Below are positions 1 to 8,542 of a stretch of DNA of 64,000 nucleotides, piece after piece. The position numbers were made by a program, and so were the translations under genes. The DNA is from DASZUK01 sp035547695 (GTDB lineage: Bacteria > Actinomycetota > Acidimicrobiia > Acidimicrobiales > RAAP-2): positions 62,001-126,000 of the forward strand of contig DASZUK010000063.1 of the NCBI GenBank assembly GCA_035547695.1. The letters run 5' to 3'. The notes beneath the pieces are model-generated. The model was not told where the DNA came from. It worked only from the letters and a program-made list of their open reading frames with translations, and made no database searches. The first letter of the stretch is position 1. Each line of letters opens with the position of its first letter.

Positions 1-315
1 GCAGGCGGCCAGCACCGCGGCCACCTGCTCCGTGGTGGACGGCCGCACCACCGCGGCCGGCCGGGCCGGCACCATCCCGCGGGCCGCCCACCCGATGGCC
101 AGTGGCCACCAGTCCCTCCCGGCCTCCGCCCGGTCGGCGTCGCCGGTCCGCACCGCCGCCCCGGTCGCCGCCAGCCGGTCCGCCAGGTCGCCGGGCACCG
201 CCACCCGGGGTCCCCCCAGCCGGTCGGCCACCCCCGCCGGCTCCCCGTCGATCGGCGTCGGCGGCGTCGGCTCGGTCGGCGGCATGGGCGCGGTCGGCGG
301 CGTGGGCTCGGTCAC
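1..315 (-). CDS. FAD-binding oxidase, N-terminal part (runs off left edge)
   Basis: Reading the minus strand from a GTG at 315 gives an open frame of 105 codons to the window edge. After a Pro/Thr-rich start it contains RDWWPLAIGWAARG and then VVRPSTTEQVAAVLAAC, which is how FAD-linked oxidases of the FAD_binding_4 type (glycolate oxidase or alkyl-dihydroxyacetonephosphate synthase relatives) begin their FAD domain. Its GTG overlaps the glpD stop as GTGA, so it is translationally coupled to glpD. A role in glycerolipid or glycerol-3-phosphate metabolism is inferred from that coupling; substrate unknown because only the N-terminus is present. Confidence 0.7.
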   Translation of the reverse strand, partial: MTEPTPPTAPMPPTEPTPPTPIDGEPAGVADRLGGPRVAVPGDLADRLAATGAAVRTGDADRAEAGRDWWPLAIGWAARGMVPARPAAVVRPSTTEQVAAVLAAC

Positions 316-2246
316 CGGCGGTCGCCCGCCGGCGCCTCGCCGGCCGTTGCCCCGCCCGCCGGTGATCCGCCGCCCGTTGCCCCGCCTGCCGGTGATCCGC
401 CGGTCGGGATGCCGGCGGCCTCCAGGCCGGCCGTCGCCTCGGCGGCGAACCGGGTGGCCTGGTCGGCGGCCTGCTCCGGGCTCCAGCCCAGCTCCGGGGC
501 CAGCAGGTCGGCCACCCGTCCGGCCACCGCCGCACTGGCCCGGGCCTGCTGCAGCAGGGCCCGGGTCCGCCGGGACAGGACGTCGTCCAGCGACTGGGCC
601 ATCTCGGCCCGGGCGGCGTACACCACCTCGGCCCCCAGGTACGGCAGACCCGGTACCACCGGTTCGGCCAGCTCCGGCCGCTCCTCGGCCAGTTGCCGGA
701 CCGCGTCGGCCTCGGTGCCGTACCGGCTCCACAGGTGGTCGACTGCACCGCCGGGCACTGCACCGCCAGGCACTGCACCGCCAGGCACTGCACTGCCGGG
801 CACTGGGCCGCCGGGCACTGGGCCGCCGGCGCCGGACCCAGGGCTGGTGGTCCCGGCGCCGCCGGCCCCGGCCCCGTTCCCGGTGCCGTCGGTCCGTCCC
901 GGCCGGGGCCGCCGACGCTGCCGGCCACCGGGTGCGCCGCGGAGGGGGAGCCGGGCGGTGACGCACCGGGCGGCCCCCGGGGCCCGGTCGGGGGCCAGGA
1001 GCGGGACCACCTGGTCCATGGTGTCCTGGGCCATCTTGCGGTAGGTGGTCAGCTTGCCGCCGGTGACCGTGACCACTCCCTCCGGGGAGGTGGTGACGGT
1101 GTGCCGCCGGGACAGGTCCGCGGTGCGCTCCGACAGCCGGCGGGTGCCGCCGGACGGGGCCAGCAGCGGCCGGAGCCCGGCCCAGACCCCGGTGACGTCG
1201 GTCGGGGACAGGTCGGAGGTGGTGGCGGCGTTGACGGCCCTGAGCAGGTAGGTGACGTCGTCGGGGGTGCAGGTGGGGTGGTCGAGCGAGCCGGTGTAGT
1301 CGGTGTCGGTGGTGCCGATGTAGGTGAGGTCGCCCTCGGGCCAGGGGACCACGAAGATGGACCGCTTGTCCGCCGGCACCGGGATGACGGCGGCGATGTC
1401 GCACGGCAGCTTGGCCGCGGGGACGGTGAGGTGGACCCCCTTGGCCGGCCGGAGGGTGGGCCGATTGCCGCCGTCGTCCAGGGCGGCCACCCTGTCGGCC
1501 CAGACGCCGGTGGCGTTGACCACGACGGTGGCCCGCACGTCGAAGTCCGGCCCCTCGGCCACCTCCCCGAACGACCCGGTCGCTCCCGGACGCACCGCCG
1601 GGCTGACCCGGGCGCCGGCGACCCGTCCGCGGTGGTCGGTCAGGAAGGACACCGCCCGGGTGTAGTTGGCGGCCACCGCGCCGTGGTCGAGGACGGCGGT
1701 GCGGAGGACGGCCAGGGTCAGCCGGGCGTCGTCGGCGCGGGCGTCGAAGTACAAGAACCCGGCGACCAGCCGGTCGGTGCGCAGCGTCGGCAGGTGGTCC
1801 AGGGCCTCTTGTTTCCCCACCCGGCGGTGCCGGGCCCCGATCCGGAAGCCGCCGGTCAGGTCGTACAGCCACAGGGCGGCGGCGTAGGACCGGGCCACCG
1901 TCTTGGACACCACCCCGTTGCGGCCGAACAGCGGGATGAGGAACGGCAGCGGCGACACCAGGTGCGGGGCGTTGTCCAGCAGCCGCTGGCGCTCGGCCAG
2001 GTTCTCGTACACCAGCCGCAGCTCCCGCTGCTGCAGGTACCGGATGCCGCCGTGCACCATCTTGGACGACTTGGACGACGTGCCGGAGGCGAAGTCCCCC
2101 TTGTCCACCAGGGCGGTCCGCAGCCCGCGGCTGGCGGCGTCCAGCGCGACGCCGGCCCCGGTGATGCCGCCGCCGATGACCAGGACGTCGAACTGCTCCG
2201 CCGCCAGCCGGGCCAGGGCGGTGTCGCGCCGGAACTCGGTGGTCAC
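312..2246 (-). CDS. glpD: Glycerol-3-phosphate dehydrogenase, FAD-dependent
   Basis: Oxidises glycerol-3-phosphate to dihydroxyacetone phosphate with FAD, passing electrons to the membrane quinone pool. The N-terminus has the dinucleotide-binding motif VLVIGGGITGAGVALDAASR and then the GlpD signature SGTSSKSSKMVHGGIRYL. A GTG start at 2246 (VTTEFRRD) gives 644 residues and is preferred because residues further upstream are Pro/Arg-rich junk. Between the FAD oxidoreductase domain and the C-terminal domain there is a long Gly/Pro/Ala insert made of PGGAV-type pentapeptides encoded by a 15-base tandem repeat, and the C-terminus ends in a Gly/Ala-rich tail. Neither is part of typical GlpD. The next gene is coupled by a GTGA overlap. 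Confidence 0.93.
   Translation of the reverse strand: MTTEFRRDTALARLAAEQFDVLVIGGGITGAGVALDAASRGLRTALVDKGDFASGTSSKSSKMVHGGIRYLQQRELRLVYENLAERQRLLDNAPHLVSPLPFLIPLFGRNGVVSKTVARSYAAALWLYDLTGGFRIGARHRRVGKQEALDHLPTLRTDRLVAGFLYFDARADDARLTLAVLRTAVLDHGAVAANYTRAVSFLTDHRGRVAGARVSPAVRPGATGSFGEVAEGPDFDVRATVVVNATGVWADRVAALDDGGNRPTLRPAKGVHLTVPAAKLPCDIAAVIPVPADKRSIFVVPWPEGDLTYIGTTDTDYTGSLDHPTCTPDDVTYLLRAVNAATTSDLSPTDVTGVWAGLRPLLAPSGGTRRLSERTADLSRRHTVTTSPEGVVTVTGGKLTTYRKMAQDTMDQVVPLLAPDRAPGAARCVTARLPLRGAPGGRQRRRPRPGRTDGTGNGAGAGGAGTTSPGSGAGGPVPGGPVPGSAVPGGAVPGGAVPGGAVDHLWSRYGTEADAVRQLAEERPELAEPVVPGLPYLGAEVVYAARAEMAQSLDDVLSRRTRALLQQARASAAVAGRVADLLAPELGWSPEQAADQATRFAAEATAGLEAAGIPTGGSPAGGATGGGSPAGGATAGEAPAGDRR
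742..830. repeat. 15-base tandem repeat inside glpD
   Basis: About six imperfect copies of a 15-base unit built from GCACCGCC and GGGCACT or AGGCACT run through the glpD insert. The unit length is five codons, so copy-number change keeps the frame and only lengthens the PGGAV/PGGPV pentapeptide run. Confidence 0.85.
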
Positions 2247-2339
2247 CGGCCCAGCCTGCCACACCGTCGCCGCCGGGCCCCAGGTGGCGGGCAGCCGATC
2301 GGCGGTGGGGGGCCGGCCGGCTCGTGACGGCCTGGTGAC

Positions 2340-2393
2340 AGATTTCAACAATGGATGTCAAGAAACAACGGTTGGTGGTACGATGGAGGGATC
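2340..2393. promoter_or_regulatory. Divergent promoter region between glpD and the fur-like gene
   Basis: This is the only AT-richer patch of the glpD-fur gap. On the plus strand a TACGAT box lies at 2379-2384, nine bases before the ATG at 2394, with GGAGGG in between. On the minus strand TTGACA (around 2355-2360) resembles a -35 element toward glpD. Part of the patch is weakly palindromic (TTTC...GAAA) and could be an autoregulatory operator, but it does not match a known Fur or PerR box well. Confidence 0.4.
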
Positions 2394-2852
2394 ATGCGGA
2401 GCCCGGAAGAGCTGACCGACCTGTTCAGGGCCAACGGCCGGAAGGTGACGGCGCAGCGGCAGTGCGTGTTCCGGGCCCTGCAGGGGAACGAGACCCATCC
2501 GTCCGCAGAGGCGGTCCACGAGGCCGTCCGGCAGGAGATGGAGACGGTGTCGCTGAAGACGGTGTACCAGACCCTGTACGAGCTGGCCGAGCTGGGGGAG
2601 GTCGCCGCCCTGGACCTCGGCACCGGGATGGTCCGGTTCGACCCCAACGTGGACGAGCTCCACCACCACCTGGTGTGCCGGTCCTGTGGCAAGGTCCGCG
2701 ACGTCCACGTCGAGTTCGCCGGCCTGGCCGTGCCCCCCGAGGCCACCCAGGGCTACGAGGTGCGGAGCGCCGAGGTGGTGTTCCGGGGGCTGTGCGAAGA
2801 CTGCCGGCCCGCCGTGGCCGGCCAGCCCGCCGCCGATCCGGCATTGGTGTAA
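2394..2852 (+). CDS. Fur-family metalloregulator, probably peroxide-responsive (PerR/FurA-like)
   Basis: A 152-residue Fur-family repressor: N-terminal winged helix (GRKVTAQRQCVFRAL, then SLKTVYQTLYELAELGEV) and C-terminal metal/dimerisation domain with HHHLVCRSCGKV and the second pair CEDC, the structural zinc site C-X2-C...C-X2-C. The ATG at 2394 follows GGAGGG and starts just before the winged-helix domain; an in-frame upstream ATG at 2355 would add 13 unlikely residues. The gene lies 36 bases before rubrerythrin, which in many bacteria is under PerR control, so sensing of peroxide rather than iron is inferred from context, not from a diagnostic residue. Confidence 0.9.
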   Translation: MRSPEELTDLFRANGRKVTAQRQCVFRALQGNETHPSAEAVHEAVRQEMETVSLKTVYQTLYELAELGEVAALDLGTGMVRFDPNVDELHHHLVCRSCGKVRDVHVEFAGLAVPPEATQGYEVRSAEVVFRGLCEDCRPAVAGQPAADPALV

Positions 2853-2888
2853 GGCAAGCAAGCGAAACAGAAGGAGAAGGGAACCCCC

Positions 2889-3308
<420 letters not shown>

Positions 3309-3350
3309 CCGAGCGGCCCGGCACGGCCGGGCCACCCAGAAGTGCCGAGC

Positions 3351-3399
3351 CCGGAGGCCGCCCGGTCCCGTGTCGACGACACGGCGGGGCGGCCTCCGG
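3351..3399 (+). terminator. Strong hairpin after rubrerythrin
   Basis: CCGGAGGCCGCCC (3351-3363) pairs perfectly with GGGCGGCCTCCGG (3387-3399), and the loop holds a second perfect stem CCGTGT (3368-3373) with ACACGG (3379-3384). There is no T-run, but the position 43 bases after the stop codon and the very stable nested stem suggest a transcription terminator or mRNA-stabilising structure. Confidence 0.6.
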
Positions 3400-3456
3400 C
3401 GTTCGGTTCCCGTTACCGCCGGCACGATCCAGCCGAATCCCAAGGACGAGCAGCCG

Positions 3457-4074
3457 ATGACCACCGACCAACTGACCCTGGACGACATCCTGGACGCCCG
3501 GGCCTACGAACGGGTCCGCGACGAGTTCCGGCGGCAGGTGATGGCCCGGAAGCGGCTGCGGCGGGTATCGGTGGGCGACATCATGACGCTGGTGTTCGAA
3601 TCGGTGGACACCATCCGGTTCCAGGTGCAGGAGATGGCCCGGGTGGAGAAGATCTTCACCGACGAGGGCATCCAGGGGGAATTGGACGTCTACAACCGGC
3701 TGCTGCCGTCGCCCGGCGAGCTGTCGGCCACCCTGTTCATCGAGCTGACCACCGACGCCGACCTGCGGTATTGGCTGCCCCGGCTGGTCGGCGTGGAACG
3801 GGCCGTGGCGTTCGAGCTGGCCGACGGCTCCGAGGTGCCGAGCATCCCGGAGGGCACCCACGCCGATGCCCTGACCAGGGAGGAGATCACCCCGGCGGTC
3901 CACTACCTGCGGTTCCCGTTCACCCCGGCCCAGGTGGCTGCGTTCGGCGCCGGTCCGGTCGCCCTGTCGGTGCGGCATCCCGAGTACCGACACCGGACGG
4001 CCCTGGCCGACGGCACTCGGGAGGTCCTGTTGGGCGACTTGGAGGGACGGACGGAGCCGCTGCCGTTGCGGTGA
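3457..4074 (+). CDS. DUF3501 family protein
   Basis: A 205-residue protein with family hallmarks: LTLDDILDARAYERVRDEFR, then RRVSVGDIMTLVFESVDTIR, FQVQEMARVEKIFTDE, and SPGELSATLFIELTTD. The ATG at 3457 fits the family N-terminus better than upstream in-frame starts. Biochemical function is not established; from general knowledge such genes often sit beside rubrerythrin and Fe-S oxidoreductase genes, and here it follows rubrerythrin, so a role in oxidative or metal stress is plausible. No membrane segment or signal peptide is visible. Confidence 0.88.
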   Translation: MTTDQLTLDDILDARAYERVRDEFRRQVMARKRLRRVSVGDIMTLVFESVDTIRFQVQEMARVEKIFTDEGIQGELDVYNRLLPSPGELSATLFIELTTDADLRYWLPRLVGVERAVAFELADGSEVPSIPEGTHADALTREEITPAVHYLRFPFTPAQVAAFGAGPVALSVRHPEYRHRTALADGTREVLLGDLEGRTEPLPLR

Positions 4075-4079
4075 GGGCC

Positions 4080-4097
4080 GCCGGCGAAGCCGCCGGC
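4080..4097 (+). terminator. Hairpin after the DUF3501 gene
   Basis: GCCGGCG and CGCCGGC form a perfect 7-bp stem with a 4-base loop directly after the DUF3501 stop, followed a few bases later by only three T residues. A weak intrinsic terminator is possible. Confidence 0.4.
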
Positions 4098-4250
4098 CAG
4101 CCCTTTACAGGAAGCGACGACCTGCGCCATAATCGTCATTCCGCCGAAATCGCGTTGTTGCACGCCGTCCGGGCGCACCGACCGGTTTCGACGGATCCCA
4201 AGAAACCGTCGTTTGAAGTCCTACTTCACGCCAGAGAGAAAGTGCCTTCC

Positions 4251-4487
4251 ATGAGTCCCACGTGGCGCAAGCGAGCCGCTTGCCGGGGCATCGATGTCGA
4301 GATCTTCTACCCGGTAACCGAGGACGAGGCCGACGCGGCCGAGGCGAAGGCCGTCTGTGCCGAGTGCCCGGTCCGCCAGGCGTGCCTGGAGCACGCCTTG
4401 GCCCACCGCGAGCGGGAGGGCATCTGGGGAGGCACCACCGAGCGGGAGCGGCGCCGCATCGTCCGCCAGCGCCGCAAGTCGGCCTGA
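4251..4487 (+). CDS. WhiB-family iron-sulfur transcription factor
   Basis: A 78-residue WhiB protein. The four cluster ligands are Cys11, Cys36, Cys39 and Cys45 (C-X24-C-X2-C-X5-C), followed by the G[VI]WGG turn (GIWGG at 57-61) and a basic C-terminus (RERRRIVRQRRKS) for DNA contact. WhiB proteins are Actinobacteria-specific 4Fe-4S redox/NO-sensitive partners of sigma factors. The gene follows an unusually AT-rich 150-base leader for this genome. Its place after the Fur-rubrerythrin-DUF3501 block fits a redox theme. Which WhiB subfamily it belongs to cannot be decided here. Confidence 0.93.
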   Translation: MSPTWRKRAACRGIDVEIFYPVTEDEADAAEAKAVCAECPVRQACLEHALAHREREGIWGGTTERERRRIVRQRRKSA

Positions 4488-4560
4488 CCCACCCGGCGGC
4501 CCCTTCCCGGTACGCCGCTCGGCCTCCCCGGTGCGGTGCTCGGCACTGCCCGACGCAGGA

Positions 4561-6141
4561 TCAGCAGGGCGTCGGGTTCCAGGGCTCCTGCTGGGTGTTG
4601 GTGTAGACGTCGCCCGGCGGCGGGGGCAGGGTCGTGGTGGTCGTGGTGCCCGACGTGGCCCCGGTGAGGCCGGTGACGCCGGTGAAGGAGGTGCCGACGA
4701 TCAGGATGAGGTCGTTGCCCTGCAGCTCGGGGTCGGCCACCAGCTCGGTGGCCCCGGCGAGGTGGGCGGCCAGGACCTTGGCGGCGGCCTGGTGGCCCTC
4801 GGCGTACTCGATCTCGGTGGTGGTGACCCCGGCCGAGGTGGCGTTGTCGGCGCCGGTGACGGTGAACCCGGCGGCCCGCAGTGTGGCCGACGTCTCGGAG
4901 GCGATCGGCTTTGTGAAGTCCACCCCGTTCAGCACCTGCACGCTGATTGTGGACGCCGGTATGGCCGGCACGGTGGTGGGGGTGGTCGTGGTGGTGGTGG
5001 TCGACGGGGCGGTGGCCGATGTTGTGGCGGTGCCGAGCTTGTTGAAGGCGTCGATCATCGCTGTGGCGTACGGCTTGGCCTCGTCCAGCACGTCGGCCCC
5101 GCCGGAGGTGACGAAGGCGGTGGTGGGCAGGGTCTCGGTGTGCAGGTTGGCCGCCGGCAGCCCGTGGAACGTGGTGGCCATTGTCATCAGGTTGCTCTCG
5201 GACAGGCCGTCGTCGATGGTCAGGTTCTTGACGGCAGCGCCCAGGAAGTTGTTGATGGTGATGGGGTTGAACCCGACGTTGTTCAGCTTGGCCAGGACGG
5301 CCTGGAAGAAGGCGTCCTGGCGCTGGATGCGGCTGAAGTCGCTGAGGCCGTCGTACTTCCACCGGCCGCCTGTCATGTAGTAGAGGTGCCGGGCCCGGAC
5401 CAGCTCCAGGGCGGTGGCGCCGGTGACGGTCTGGCAGCCGGTCTGGGACACGTTGAGGCCGGAGTAGGCGTCCTTGACGGGGGTGGAGAAGTCCATGCTG
5501 ACCCCGCCGATCGCTGTGACCATGGACTGCAGGCCTGTGAAGTTGACGGCCACGTAGTGGTTGATGGGGATGTGCAGGTCGGTTTGGATGGTCTGGATCA
5601 GCAGGTCCGGGCCGCCGTCGAAGGCGGCGTTGATCCGGTTCATCCCGGACACTGTGGGGTCGCCGTCGGGGATTGTCACCCACAGGTCCCGGGGGATGGA
5701 CAGCATCCACACCTGCTTGGTGGCCGGGATGAACCGGGCGACGATGGTCACGTCGCTGCGCTGCCCGCCCTCGATTGTGGGTGTGCCGAAGGCGTTCTTC
5801 TGGGTTGCGTTCTTCACGAACGACCGGGAGTCGGAGCCGACCAGCAGGATGTTGAACGGCTGGGCGGCGGCCCCGGCGGCCGTGGTGGGGGTGGCCTCCA
5901 GGTGGGGGACGTGGACCTTCTTGATCTGGTTGTACCGGTAGTTGGCGTACACGTAGGTGCCCAGCGCCAGGCCGCCGACGAGCACCACCAGGACCACCAG
6001 GGTGATGACCAGCCGCTTGGGCCACCGCCGCTTCTGCCGCTTGCGCTGCTTGCGCCGCGCCGCCTGCAGCGTCCGGCGGTCGACGCCGGGGGGCTGGCCG
6101 GCGGACGGGTCGCCGGGCGGGGTGGGGGGCGGGGTGGTCAA
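4561..6141 (-). CDS. LytR-CpsA-Psr family protein with LytR_C domain
   Basis: A 526-residue cell-envelope protein: cytosolic Pro-rich then Lys/Arg-rich N-terminus, one membrane segment (about residues 43-68, LVITLVVLVVLVGGLALG), LCP catalytic domain (FNILLVGSDSRS, then RSDVTIVARF, LSIPRDLWV, and RARHLYYM), a Thr-rich linker, and a C-terminal LytR_C domain (ISVQVLNGVDFTKP). LCP enzymes transfer lipid-linked polymers such as arabinogalactan or teichoic acid to peptidoglycan. Translation appears to start at TTG (6141): the frame upstream has no ATG or GTG before a stop. Thr is often encoded by ACA, rare in the neighbouring cytosolic genes. Confidence 0.92.
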   Translation of the reverse strand: MTTPPPTPPGDPSAGQPPGVDRRTLQAARRKQRKRQKRRWPKRLVITLVVLVVLVGGLALGTYVYANYRYNQIKKVHVPHLEATPTTAAGAAAQPFNILLVGSDSRSFVKNATQKNAFGTPTIEGGQRSDVTIVARFIPATKQVWMLSIPRDLWVTIPDGDPTVSGMNRINAAFDGGPDLLIQTIQTDLHIPINHYVAVNFTGLQSMVTAIGGVSMDFSTPVKDAYSGLNVSQTGCQTVTGATALELVRARHLYYMTGGRWKYDGLSDFSRIQRQDAFFQAVLAKLNNVGFNPITINNFLGAAVKNLTIDDGLSESNLMTMATTFHGLPAANLHTETLPTTAFVTSGGADVLDEAKPYATAMIDAFNKLGTATTSATAPSTTTTTTTPTTVPAIPASTISVQVLNGVDFTKPIASETSATLRAAGFTVTGADNATSAGVTTTEIEYAEGHQAAAKVLAAHLAGATELVADPELQGNDLILIVGTSFTGVTGLTGATSGTTTTTTLPPPPGDVYTNTQQEPWNPTPC

Positions 6142-6234
6142 TGTGCGGTGCGCTCGGGCGGGAAACGACCCGCCGGGAGGAAAATTACCTGGTCAACCTG
6201 ACGTGTTCCTTTCACCCGGGCCGACACCGGGCTA

Positions 6235-6240
6235 TAGGTT
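6235..6240 (+). promoter_or_regulatory. -10-like TAGGTT before acyl-CoA dehydrogenase
   Basis: TAGGTT (within CTATAGGTT) ends seven bases before the GTG at 6248 and no Shine-Dalgarno sequence intervenes, so transcription would begin at or next to the start codon (leaderless mRNA). Confidence 0.5.
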
Positions 6241-6247
6241 GACGCCC

Positions 6248-7423
6248 GTGGACTTCGACCTGCCGGACGAGCTGGCGCAGTTGCAGGGGTCGGTGCGGCG
6301 GTTGGCCCGGGACAGGGTGCGGCCGAGGGCCCGGGAGATCGACGCCTCCGGGGCGTACCCGGACGACCTGTTCGCGGCCTTCCGCGACGCCGGCCTGCTG
6401 GGGCTGTGCCTGCCGGAAGCGGTGGGCGGGGCGGGAGCCGGCATCCTGGGGCTGACGGTGGCCGTCGAGGAGGTGGCCAAGTACTCCAACACGGCCGCCC
6501 TGATGCTGCTGCTGACCCGGCTGCCGACCGGGCCGGTGCTGATCGCGGGCAGCCCGGAGCAGCAGCGGCGGTACCTGCCGGGCATCGCCGCCGGGACGGC
6601 CCGGGCGGGGTTCGGGCTGTCGGAGCCCCAGGCCGGCAGCGACGTGATGGGCATGGTGACCCGGGCGGTCCCGGACCCGGACCGACCCGGCGGGTGGGTG
6701 CTGACGGGCACCAAGTGCTGGATGTCGGGGGTCCGGGAGGCGGACTGGTACACGGTGTTCGCCAAGACCGCCGAGCCGTCCAGCCGGGCCCACGACGCCA
6801 TCACCGCGTTCATCGTGGAGCGGGCCTGGGACGGGGTGTCGGTGGGGCGGACGGACCACAAGATGGGGGTCCGGGGGGTGGACACCGGCGAGCTGGTGCT
6901 CGACGGGGTGCGGGTGCCGCCGGAGAACGTCATCGGGGAGGTCGGCGGGTTCCGGCTGGCCATGCTGGGGCTGAACGCCATGCGGCCGATCGTGGCGGCC
7001 CGGGGCATCGGGCTGGCGGAGGGGGCGCTGATGTACGCCACCGACTACGTGAAGTCCCGGGCGGCGTTCGGGAAGACGATCGCCGACTTCCAGGGCATCC
7101 AGTGGGAGATCGCGAAGTGCGCGGTCGACATCGAGGCGGCCCGGCTGCTGACGTACCGGGCGGCGGCGATGGCGGACGCCGGGAAGTTCACCAAGGAGGA
7201 CGTGCCGTACCTGTCGATGGCCAAGTACGCGGCGTCGGAGCTGGCGGTCCGGGCGTCGGGCCTGGCGGTGCAGCTTCTGGGGGCGGCGGGGTACATGGAG
7301 GACCACCCGACGGCGCAGTGGTACCGGGACGCCAGGCAGTTGACCATCGTGGAGGGGACCTCCCAGGTGCAGCTCAACCTGATCGCCCGGGGGGTCCTGG
7401 ACGGAGACCTGTGGTGGGACTGA
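6248..7423 (+). CDS. Acyl-CoA dehydrogenase
   Basis: A 391-residue FAD flavoenzyme of fatty-acid or branched-chain acyl-CoA oxidation. Seen in order: N-terminal helical domain, the ACAD motif FGLSEPQAGSDVMGMV, LTGTKCWMSGVREADWY in the middle beta domain, MGVRGVDTGELVLDGVRVP, and the C-terminal YVKSRAAFGKTIADFQGIQ plus QLLGAAGYMEDHPTAQWYRD and IVEGTSQVQLNLIAR. The GTG at 6248 (VDFDLPDELAQLQ) matches family N-termini. trpD begins inside its last codons. Substrate chain length cannot be told. Confidence 0.93.
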   Translation: MDFDLPDELAQLQGSVRRLARDRVRPRAREIDASGAYPDDLFAAFRDAGLLGLCLPEAVGGAGAGILGLTVAVEEVAKYSNTAALMLLLTRLPTGPVLIAGSPEQQRRYLPGIAAGTARAGFGLSEPQAGSDVMGMVTRAVPDPDRPGGWVLTGTKCWMSGVREADWYTVFAKTAEPSSRAHDAITAFIVERAWDGVSVGRTDHKMGVRGVDTGELVLDGVRVPPENVIGEVGGFRLAMLGLNAMRPIVAARGIGLAEGALMYATDYVKSRAAFGKTIADFQGIQWEIAKCAVDIEAARLLTYRAAAMADAGKFTKEDVPYLSMAKYAASELAVRASGLAVQLLGAAGYMEDHPTAQWYRDARQLTIVEGTSQVQLNLIARGVLDGDLWWD

Positions 7424-8517
7424 GCGACCTCGACCGGCCGGTCGGGCCGGTGGGCTTGGAGGACCTGGGCGGCTGGCCGGGGGTGCTGGGCCGGCTGGTG
7501 GCGGCGCAGCCGCTGGGGGCCGACGAGGCGGAGTGCGTGATGGACCAGGTGTTCGACGGCCTGGCCACCCCGGCCCAGATCGGGGCGTTGCTGCTGGGGC
7601 TGCGGGCCAAGGGGGAGACGGTGGAGGAGGTGCTCGGGTTCTCCCGGTCGATGCTGGCCCACGCCGAGCCGGTGCCCCTCCCCGACGACCTGGCGGTGGT
7701 GGACGTGGTGGGCACCGGGGGGGACCGGCTGCGGAGCATCAACGTGTCCACCATCGCCGCCTGCATCGTGGCCGGGGCGGGGGTGCCGGTGTGCAAGCAC
7801 GGGAACCGGGCGGCGTCGTCGTCGGTGGGCACCGCGGATGTCCTGGAGGCGTTGGGGGTGGCGGTCGACCTGGGGCCGGCCGGGGTGGCCCGCTGCGTCG
7901 AGGAGGCCGGGTTCGGGTTCTGCTTCGCCAGGCGGTTCCACACCGCCATGCGGTTCGCCGGCCCGGTCCGGGCGGAGCTGGGGGTGCCGACGGTGTTCAA
8001 CTTCCTGGGGCCGCTGACCAACCCGGCCCGGGTCCGCCGGCAGTTGGTCGGGGTGAGCGACCCGACGATGGCGGCCAAGATGGCCGGGGTGCTGGGGGCC
8101 AACGGCAGCCGGCGGTCGATGGTGGTGTACGCCGACGACGGCCTGGACGAGCTCAGCGTGACGTCGGCGGCGACGGTGCTGGACCTGACCGGGGACGGGG
8201 AGGGGGCCTACGAGGTGCGGACCTGGCGGGTGGACCCCGTCGAGCTGGGCATCCCGCTGGCCACCATGGAGGACCTCCACGGCGGCGACGCGGCCTTCAA
8301 CGCGGACGTCATCCGGCGGGTGCTGGACGGGGAGCGGAGCCCGCGGCGGGACATCGGGGTGCTGAACGCCGCGGCCGCCCTGGTGGTGGCCGACGTGGCC
8401 GACGACCTGGCCGACGGGCTGGCCCGGGCGGCCGACGCCGTCGACTCCGGCCGGGCCGCCGAGGCGCTGGCCGGCCTGGTGCGGGCGTCCACGGCCGCCG
8501 CCGCTGCGGAAGGCTGA
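7414..8517 (+). CDS. trpD: Anthranilate phosphoribosyltransferase
   Basis: Catalyses transfer of phosphoribosyl from PRPP to anthranilate in tryptophan synthesis. The 367-residue sequence shows the PRPP-binding loop VVGTGGDRLRSINVST, then KHGNRAASSSVGTADVLEAL and FNFLGPLTNPARVRRQLVGV, all family signatures. The GTG at 7414 (another at 7411) overlaps the end of the acyl-CoA dehydrogenase gene by about ten bases, so the two are co-transcribed although functionally unrelated. No other trp gene lies in the window. Confidence 0.93.
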   Translation: MGLSDLDRPVGPVGLEDLGGWPGVLGRLVAAQPLGADEAECVMDQVFDGLATPAQIGALLLGLRAKGETVEEVLGFSRSMLAHAEPVPLPDDLAVVDVVGTGGDRLRSINVSTIAACIVAGAGVPVCKHGNRAASSSVGTADVLEALGVAVDLGPAGVARCVEEAGFGFCFARRFHTAMRFAGPVRAELGVPTVFNFLGPLTNPARVRRQLVGVSDPTMAAKMAGVLGANGSRRSMVVYADDGLDELSVTSAATVLDLTGDGEGAYEVRTWRVDPVELGIPLATMEDLHGGDAAFNADVIRRVLDGERSPRRDIGVLNAAAALVVADVADDLADGLARAADAVDSGRAAEALAGLVRASTAAAAAEG

Positions 8518-8542
8518 GCCGGGGGCTGACCCCGACGGTCGG

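Noticed and set aside
742..830. CRISPR-like regular repeats
   Set aside because: 15-base coding repeats without spacers; no CRISPR array or cas gene was found in the window.
693..2327. Long plus-strand frame opposite glpD
   Set aside because: Gly/Pro/Arg-rich shadow caused by high G+C; the minus-strand frame has clear GlpD motifs.
2345..2370. Possible Fur/PerR box
   Set aside because: Only a TTTC...GAAA half-match; not close enough to any published box to claim as an operator.
4490..4560. Terminator between convergent whiB and LCP genes
   Set aside because: Only weak GC-rich self-complementarity and no T-run on either strand.
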